From positions 1 to 10,732 of the forward strand of contig DATLXH010000156.1 in NCBI GenBank assembly GCA_035576005.1: a stretch of DNA of 10,732 nucleotides, read 5' to 3'. Positions 6,116 to 10,732 of the stretch are shown here, one piece after another. Every line of letters begins with the position of its first letter. Position 1 is the stretch's first letter. The notes under the pieces are model-generated. The model worked only from the letters and a program-made list of their open reading frames with translations. It ran no database searches and was not told the DNA's origin. Made by a program: the position numbers and the translations under genes. The stretch is from DATLXH01 sp035576005 (lineage in GTDB: Bacteria; Acidobacteriota; Thermoanaerobaculia; Gp7-AA8).

Positions 6116-6199
6116 GCTTGCGAGGTCCCTCGCTCCTCCCACCCACACGCCCAAGCTCGGGACGACACACCGTTTCTTTTTCTCAATCGCGGCACTTTG
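6116..6199 (-). repeat. Right arm of the large inverted repeat bracketing copy D
   Basis: Inverted partner of 5721-5803 (about 72 of 84 positions identical). Its outer end merges with a perfect 7-bp hairpin at 6188-6204 (CGCGGCA-CTT-TGCCGCG). The motif GCTCGGGACGACACAC at 6155-6170 recurs directly as GCTCGGGATGACACAC at 6204-6219 (15 of 16), so this region also contains a short direct repeat. Confidence 0.85.
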
Positions 6200-6370
6200 C
6201 CGCGCTCGGGATGACACACAGCAAAGCCCGCATACACACTGCAAGTTGTGGAGGCTTCGGCTTGAGGCGTGACGACGACGCGACGAAGCGAGGAAGCGTG
6301 GTGACTATGTTCGAGGTCACAACGCAGCTCACGACGTCGAGCCAGAGTTGACTTCACAACTACCCTCTGT
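6200..6370. other. Gene-free 3' region of the TPR gene
   Basis: About 170 bp downstream of the minus-strand TPR gene. It holds the second copy of the GCTCGGGAYGACACAC motif (6204-6219). The only hairpin near the TPR stop codon is weak (AGTTG-ACTTCA-CAACT, around 6346-6361) and lacks a U tract, so no terminator is called. I see no coding signal. Confidence 0.4.
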
Positions 6371-7501
6371 CTACACCTGGCGCAACAACTCTTCGACCTG
6401 TGCTCTCTTGTCGTACTTTACATCCGAAGAATTGATCTTCTCGAGATAGGGCCGGGCGGCAGTCGAATCATTTCTCTTGAGGTGGGTTCGCGCAAGCCAG
6501 TAGTAGGTATCGACGAGATACTCGTTCTCACTGAACTTGTGCGTCTCGATTGCCCGCCTGAAGTTCTCCGCTGCGTCGTCAAACCTGCCGGTGGAGTAGC
6601 AGACCCGCCCCAGTTGCGAGAGCGCATCGAAGTAGTCGTAAGACTGATGCTCCACGACATCCAGCACCTGCCGGTAATAGGACTCCGCCTGGTCGTACTG
6701 CTTTCTCGAATAATGAATCGAACCGCAGAACAACAGAGAGTTCCGATGAAAGTAGGAGTTGAAAAAAGGCGCGTTCCGATCAAACAGGGTAAGAGCCTGC
6801 TCGAACAGATCCAGAGCCTCATCCTCATCCTTGAGCGCAAACGCATTGAGCGCCTTGAAGGCCAGCGCCTGCGCCGTCACATTGTTGTTGTGGGAGTATT
6901 TGATCGAGTCGTCGTGGAGCTGTCTCGCCTGGCGAAAATCACTCTCGACATGTGACAGGTTGCCCAGAATCACATACGATTTGTACTTGATATCGTTCGC
7001 TTCATCTGACTCTTCCGAAGCACAAGCAGCGTTAAAACCATCGCGAGCCTTGGCAACGTCCCCTGCATACAACGCAGCAACGGCCCTGTAATACAACCCT
7101 TCTAGGGGACTGATCACGCCGCGCGCGGACTCGGACACCTCGTCGATGAATCGAGTGACCAGCTGCGCGAGTATCTTGTTGTCGCCTGTCGGATCGATGA
7201 TGAAGTTCTGGAGATATACCAGCCGGTTCTCCAGAATCCGCATCATCTCGAGCATGATCGTGATGCGCTCAGAATCGTCGCGTGCAGACTTGAACAGATG
7301 CGCGAGGGAATTCTGGAGTCTTGTGTAAGCCCGCTCATACTCAGACGAAACATCGCGGGACAACTCCCCCGTTTCGTTCTGCACTTTCTCCTCGAGTGCG
7401 AGCCGTTGCTCGACGAGGGCTTTGAGCTCTGCCGGATTCTGCCTTGTTTCGGTCATTTGCTGGTTAGTCCCTGGAACATTTGAGAATGATACACGGCTCA
7501 C
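6371..7501 (-). CDS. Tetratricopeptide-repeat protein
   Basis: A 376-residue protein without signal peptide or membrane segment. Residues 25-125 are helical, with a likely coiled coil (LKALVEQRLALEEKVQNE). From about 135 to 356 there are roughly six TPR units: near 135-160, 174-200, 211-240, 255-283, 291-320 and 331-356. The clearest is DALSQLGRVCYSTGRFDDAA followed by ENFRRAIE. TPR arrays bind partner proteins, so a scaffold role is likely, but no partner can be named. Two starts are possible. GTG at 7499-7501 overlaps the RNase R stop as GTGA. ATG at 7454-7456 (MTETRQNP, giving 361 residues) has an AGGGA about 13 bp upstream; it reads like a natural N-terminus and may be the true start. It is co-transcribed after rnr. 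Confidence 0.88.
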   Translation of the reverse strand: MSRVSFSNVPGTNQQMTETRQNPAELKALVEQRLALEEKVQNETGELSRDVSSEYERAYTRLQNSLAHLFKSARDDSERITIMLEMMRILENRLVYLQNFIIDPTGDNKILAQLVTRFIDEVSESARGVISPLEGLYYRAVAALYAGDVAKARDGFNAACASEESDEANDIKYKSYVILGNLSHVESDFRQARQLHDDSIKYSHNNNVTAQALAFKALNAFALKDEDEALDLFEQALTLFDRNAPFFNSYFHRNSLLFCGSIHYSRKQYDQAESYYRQVLDVVEHQSYDYFDALSQLGRVCYSTGRFDDAAENFRRAIETHKFSENEYLVDTYYWLARTHLKRNDSTAARPYLEKINSSDVKYDKRAQVEELLRQV

Positions 7502-9693
7502 CGGGAGCGGTTGCGAGGTTCCTGCCGTGGGGCCACGGCCACGCCTCCCGCCGCCTTGAGCCGAAACTCGATCTGACGCCGTTCTTCGTCGATTGACCGG
7601 ACCTCAACCACGACCGTGTCGCCCAGCCTGAGCTCCCTTCCGCTGGCCTGACCTCGCAGGCGATGTTCACGCTCGACGAAGAGCCAGAAGTCGCCACCGA
7701 TCGAGGCGACAGGGACCAGGCCCTGCACGAAGAATTCATCCAGCTCGACGAAAAGCCCGAACTGCATGACTCCCGTGACGCGGCCCGTGAAATCGAGGCC
7801 GATCTTGTCGCGCATGAACAGGACCTTCTTCCATTCCAGTACTTCGCGCTCGGCCTCTTCGGCGCGTTTCTCACGCTCGCTGGACTGGAGCGCGAGCGCG
7901 GGATGTCTCGCCTCGATCTCGGCGAGACGTGGACCGTACATCGGACCTGCGGTAATGAGCTCGTGGAGGCGTCGATGAACGATGAGGTCGGGATAGCGAC
8001 GGATCGGCGAGGTGAAGTGCGCGTAGTACTCGATCGCCAGTGCGAAGTGACCGGTGCACTCTTCCGAGTAGAACGCGCGCTTCATGGAGCGAAGAATGAT
8101 CTCAGTCAGAAATCGTTCCTCCGGCGTCCCGACGATCTCTTTGAGAACTTTCTGGAGCTCGCCGGGACGGATCTCTTCAGGATTGCCGCGCATGGTGTGC
8201 TTGAACTCTTTGAGGATGAGCTTGAGATCGGCGAGCTTCTGCGGGTCGGGTTGCTGGTGAATGCGGTACAGACCCGGTTGGTTGGAGAGAACCAGATGAC
8301 GGGCAACGAGCTCGTTCGCAACGAGCATGAACTCCTCGATCAGCCTGTGCGCGACATTCCGTTCCGAGGGAACGATCGACTCGATCTCCCCTTCTTCTCC
8401 CAGGAGAACGTCTGCCTCAGGGAGATCGAAATCGATCGATCCTCGAGCCTGACGACGCTTCCGGAGAATCTGATAAAGGGCATGCATCCGGTGGAGTGCG
8501 GCAAGAACAGGAGCGTACCGCTCCTCGAGCTCCGGAGTCGGCGCGGTAAGGATTGCGTTTACGTCGGTGTAAGTCATCCGTTCTTTCGTCTGGATCACCG
8601 ACTTGAAAAATTTCGGATCGTGCAGCCGTCCCTTTTGATCAACCTCCACGGTCATGGAAAAGGTCAGCCGTGGCACTCTGGGGTTGAGCGAGCAGATCCC
8701 GTTCGATAGTCGCTCGGGAAGCATCGGCACTGCACGTCCCGGAAAGTAGACGGAGGTTCCTCGCTCGAGGGCTTCAGCATCGAGAATTCCTCCCTCGACG
8801 ACGTAGTGCGACACGTCAGCGATGTGAACGCCGAGGAGCAGGTTGCCGTTTTCCAGCTGGATCACTTCGACTGCGTCGTCGAAGTCTTTTGCCGTCTCTC
8901 CGTCGATCGTGACGATGTCTCGACCACGCAGATCGACTCGGTCTGTGAGATCGCGCTCACTCACATCTGAAGGGATCGAATCAGCGGCCGCCAGGACCTC
9001 AGGTGGAAATTGATTGGGAATCTTGTACTTGCGAATTGCGACTTCGATGTCAACACCCGGCTCGCCGAGCATACCGAGCAACTCGATGACTTTTCCAGAC
9101 GCGTCCTGCAGCCGGTCCGCGTAGCGATCGATCTCGACGTTGACCATCTCGCCGTCACGCGGTTGAAGTGCGCCTGTGATGATTCTGATATCGGAGTCGA
9201 GACGCACATCGAACGGCCTGACGAATGGAAGCTCTCCGTCGAAGAAGCGCCCGACGACGTGGCGGTGCAGCCGTTGAAGAATCTTCCCAACCTCTCCGTC
9301 GCGATAGGTTTTTCCCCGGACTGTTCTCAGCTTCGAGGATTTCCGATCGACATGGGCCAGGACCACGTCGCCATTCATTGCTCCGCGAAGTGCCTTGCGC
9401 TCGACGTAGATCTCCTCGCCTTCAGGCGGTGAAATCGTTCCATGTCCGTCTGGATGGATGCGAAGCTTTCCACTGACATACGGGGTGAACTCGACGAGAG
9501 AGAAACGCTTGCCCCTTACGGCGACGATCCGTCCATCGCGCTCCATCTCATCGATGAGCCGTTCGACATCGTCGCGGCTGGACGTCTCGCTCGCAACTTC
9601 GTTCAGGCGCTGGTGAATGTCGCCGACAGACAAAAGGCGGCTCCCGCGAGTGCGAAGGAGATCCAATACGAGAGACTGTAGGGAGGGATTCAC
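7498..9693 (-). CDS. rnr: Ribonuclease R
   Basis: A 731-residue 3'-to-5' exoribonuclease of the RNase II/R family, which degrades structured RNA and takes part in mRNA and rRNA turnover. Domain order: winged-helix-like N-terminus (about 1-66), two cold-shock OB folds (about 70-220), RNB catalytic domain (about 250-590), and S1 domain (about 634-714). The catalytic acids are D264, D270, D272 and D273 in DGETAKDFDDA; further RNB signatures are HIADVSHYV at 290-298 and HFTSPIRRYPDLIVHR at 559-574. The N-terminal helix-turn-helix and the single S1 domain fit RNase R rather than RNase II. The C-terminus has only a short basic tail, shorter than the Lys-rich tail of E. coli RNase R. The GTG start at 9691-9693 lies 33 bp after the Fis-like stop. 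The stop overlaps the TPR gene by 4 bp. Confidence 0.96.
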   Translation of the reverse strand: MNPSLQSLVLDLLRTRGSRLLSVGDIHQRLNEVASETSSRDDVERLIDEMERDGRIVAVRGKRFSLVEFTPYVSGKLRIHPDGHGTISPPEGEEIYVERKALRGAMNGDVVLAHVDRKSSKLRTVRGKTYRDGEVGKILQRLHRHVVGRFFDGELPFVRPFDVRLDSDIRIITGALQPRDGEMVNVEIDRYADRLQDASGKVIELLGMLGEPGVDIEVAIRKYKIPNQFPPEVLAAADSIPSDVSERDLTDRVDLRGRDIVTIDGETAKDFDDAVEVIQLENGNLLLGVHIADVSHYVVEGGILDAEALERGTSVYFPGRAVPMLPERLSNGICSLNPRVPRLTFSMTVEVDQKGRLHDPKFFKSVIQTKERMTYTDVNAILTAPTPELEERYAPVLAALHRMHALYQILRKRRQARGSIDFDLPEADVLLGEEGEIESIVPSERNVAHRLIEEFMLVANELVARHLVLSNQPGLYRIHQQPDPQKLADLKLILKEFKHTMRGNPEEIRPGELQKVLKEIVGTPEERFLTEIILRSMKRAFYSEECTGHFALAIEYYAHFTSPIRRYPDLIVHRRLHELITAGPMYGPRLAEIEARHPALALQSSEREKRAEEAEREVLEWKKVLFMRDKIGLDFTGRVTGVMQFGLFVELDEFFVQGLVPVASIGGDFWLFVEREHRLRGQASGRELRLGDTVVVEVRSIDEERRQIEFRLKAAGGVAVAPRQEPRNRSR

Positions 9694-9726
9694 GAGTGAT
9701 CGATAAGAACTTCAGAGCGGTGCGGA

Positions 9727-10038
9727 TTACTTCGGGCTCTTGCTCTTCTGTGTTGCGCCGTTTCCGCGGGCATGCGCGAGGACACGTCGCGCTGAAACAC
9801 GTTTCCGGGTCGTTCGCTGTGCAAAGCCGTTCAGGATCGTCTGCGCACGGAGCTTGTTGTGAAGCGTATTCCTGTGCACACCGAGAACACGGGAAGTCTT
9901 CGTTACATTGCCCCGGTTCGCCGCCATGGCTGCCACGATGTATTTCCCCTCGAAGGCCTCGACTGCCTGATCCAGGGGGATTCCGCTAGCAATCAGCTCA
10001 CGAATAATCTGACTCAGGCGGTCATCGATACTCAACAT
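9727..10038 (-). CDS. Small Fis-type helix-turn-helix DNA-binding protein
   Basis: A 103-residue protein. Residues 30-64 (KYIVAAMAANRGNVTKTSRV, then LGVHRNTLHNKLRA) form a Fis-family helix-turn-helix, the same module that ends NtrC-type sigma-54 activators. Residues 1-29 are a short helical region and 65-103 a strongly basic tail (many Arg and Lys) likely to contact DNA non-specifically. No AAA+ or receiver domain is attached, so it would act as a stand-alone DNA-binding protein, similar in size to E. coli Fis (98 residues). It is probably not orthologous to enteric fis, which usually follows dusB. ATG at 10036-10038 has a good GAGG about 5 bp upstream. It is the first gene of a likely three-gene operon with rnr and the TPR gene. 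It could regulate that operon. Confidence 0.88.
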   Translation of the reverse strand: MLSIDDRLSQIIRELIASGIPLDQAVEAFEGKYIVAAMAANRGNVTKTSRVLGVHRNTLHNKLRAQTILNGFAQRTTRKRVSARRVLAHARGNGATQKSKSPK

Positions 10039-10073
10039 GGAAACCTCAAGAAGGTGGAAGGGAGGCGCATTCT

Positions 10074-10102
10074 ACTAGAAGATCGCGGACGAAATACCAC
10101 AA
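10074..10102 (-). promoter_or_regulatory. Weak candidate sigma-70 promoter for the fis-like/rnr operon
   Basis: On the minus strand, TTGTGG (10097-10102) and TCTAGT (10074-10079) are 17 bp apart and lie about 36 bp upstream of the fis-like ATG. They match the TTGACA and TATAAT consensus at 3 and 4 of 6 positions, so this is only a position-plausible guess. Confidence 0.22.
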
Positions 10103-10190
10103 CTTTTTTGCCACGATGCGGGAGACGTCGATAAGCGTGGAGGGCTTCACGTCGCGCTAAGGGAACTCCTCCGAAATTCTTAAAACTTCG

Positions 10191-10209
10191 GTCTCAAATA
10201 TATTGAGAC
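10191..10209. promoter_or_regulatory. Operator-like inverted repeat upstream of the fis-like gene
   Basis: GTCTCAA-ATATA-TTGAGAC: a perfect 7-bp inverted repeat with a 5-bp AT spacer, in an AT-rich patch (10176-10220) unlike its GC-rich surroundings. The size suits a dimeric regulator. It lies about 153 bp upstream of the fis-like start and 11 bp from the left end of element copy E. It could be an operator or the AT-rich upstream part of a promoter. Confidence 0.4.
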
Positions 10210-10220
10210 TTGTAAAATTA

Positions 10221-10509
10221 GCCCGCATTTCTCACAGAATGCGAGCGCAGGGACGCACGGCGTGCGTCCGGTACCCTGTCCCTGACCGAGAAGATTGTCG
10301 TCGGCCATCGCTTTGGACCAGGGTTCATGCCGGGATGCAGAATTCCTGATGCGAATGTCTGGGTGCCGGACGAGAGGCCCTGCGTCCCTACACCCGCCCC
10401 GGTTGCTCTCGACACAGTGTCAACTATGCTCTCGTCGCGAAACGTCGTACGCCTCGCATCCAGGCCGCTCTCGGCCAACTCGCGGCGAAGGTCTGTGAGA
10501 AATGCAGGC
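10221..10509 (-). mobile_element. Composite MITE-like element, copy E, with a second element inside
   Basis: Family ends are present at both sides (GCCCGCATTTCTCACAGA at 10221-10238; GGTCTGTGAGAAATGCAGGC at 10490-10509), with TA flanks at 10219-10220 and 10510-10511. From about 10402 to 10509 it aligns with the half of copy D that contains the central hairpin and right arm. The left arm is disrupted: after its first 18-29 bp it is replaced by an unrelated segment with its own inverted ends (10250-10388), and about 30 bp of the arm are missing. Total length is 289 bp instead of 180. Confidence 0.82.
10250..10388. repeat. 139-bp TIR-bearing insert within element copy E
   Basis: The left end 10250-10276 and the right end 10361-10388 are imperfect inverted repeats of about 27 bp, sharing GGGACGCA at the tips and CCGGTACCC/GGGTGCCGG inside. 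The left end alone can also fold (GGACGCAC-GGC-GTGCGTCC, 10251-10269). It is flanked by CA (10248-10249) and TA (10389-10390), suggesting a second TA-targeting element family. The interior has no coding signal. Confidence 0.6.
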
Positions 10510-10595
10510 TAGCCCGCGACGAGGAAAGTGATTCGTGATCCACGTAGCACTCCTCACTCAGTTCAGTCCACGCAAGCCTGGTCTTTTCTCAACTA
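10510..10595. other. Spacer between element copies E and F
   Basis: About 85 bp with no coding signal. It begins TAGCCCGC, repeating the family's first bases directly after the end of copy E, but then does not resemble the element. A small CGTG-ATC-CACG hairpin lies at about 10533-10543. It ends at the TA (10594-10595) of copy F. Confidence 0.4.
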
Positions 10596-10732
10596 GCCCG
10601 CATTTCTCACAGACCTTTGTCGTGAGACGGCGGAGAGTGGCTTGGATGCGAGGCGCACGGCGATTTTGCGACGAAGGCATAGTCGACACTATGTCAAGGA
10701 GCGAAATTGCCGTGCAACGAAGCAGACAGGCC
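10596..10732 (+). mobile_element. Palindromic MITE-like element, copy F (cut by window end)
   Basis: First 137 bp of a copy in the same orientation as copy C, preceded by TA at 10594-10595. It matches copy C with a single difference (GGATGCG against GAATGCG) across the shared length, and has an intact left terminus and central hairpin. The remaining 43 bp lie beyond the window. Confidence 0.9.

Noticed and set aside
7663..8709. Long plus-strand open frame (348 codons) opposite rnr
   Set aside because: It is antisense to a clear RNase R gene, and its product has no recognisable domain. Long antisense frames are common opposite GC-rich genes.
10218..10478. Minus-strand open frame across copy E
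   Set aside because: It lies almost entirely within the composite repeat; no coding signature.

Overview
The window reads as chromosomal DNA of a moderately GC-rich bacterium. Two housekeeping genes are clear (pth, peptidyl-tRNA hydrolase, and rnr, RNase R). Around them lie a MoxR/Mg-chelatase-like AAA+ ATPase with a von Willebrand A (VWA) partner, a response regulator fused to a PPM/SpoIIE phosphatase, a TPR protein and a small Fis-type DNA-binding protein. The gene types and the intergenic repeats (TA-flanked palindromes, short hairpins followed by a GCTCGGGAYGACACAC motif) would fit Acidobacteriota or a similar soil lineage. That placement is an inference; no rRNA or marker phylogeny is available.

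Layout. (1) 175-3882, minus strand: a tight cluster transcribed pth, then AAA+ ATPase, then ribbon-helix-helix/TPR protein, then VWA protein. Junctions are a 4-bp stop/start overlap, a 2-bp gap and a 40-bp overlap, so this is very likely one operon. The ATPase and VWA protein probably form a chelatase/chaperone-like machine, with the small RHH/TPR protein as a third partner. (2) 3883-4483: gene-free, filled by a nested pair of repeat elements. (3) 4484-5668, plus strand: REC-PPM phosphatase, probably the output of a phosphorelay. (4) 5669-6370: convergent gene-free region with a large inverted repeat split by another element copy and a run of short hairpins. (5) 6371-10038, minus strand: Fis-type protein, RNase R and TPR protein, closely packed (33-bp gap, then a 4-bp overlap). 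(6) 10039-10732: gene-free region with the upstream signals of that operon, a composite element copy and a final element copy cut by the window end.

The most notable signal is a family of about 180-bp dispersed repeats with six copies in this window, one of them at each window edge. Each is one long imperfect palindrome: two 90-bp arms, the first 20 bp identical between arms, with a CATAGT/ACTATG hairpin at the exact centre. Copies are bounded by TA dinucleotides. One copy (4113-4292) sits inside an older, diverged copy (3960-4320) and is flanked by TA/CA, which records a transposition event into a TA site. The family is therefore a non-autonomous, MITE-like mobile element whose TA target duplication resembles that of IS630/Tc1-mariner transposases. 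No transposase is present in the window. A second inverted repeat (5721-6199) and a third TIR-bearing insert inside one copy (10250-10388) show that these intergenic regions collect palindromic elements repeatedly.
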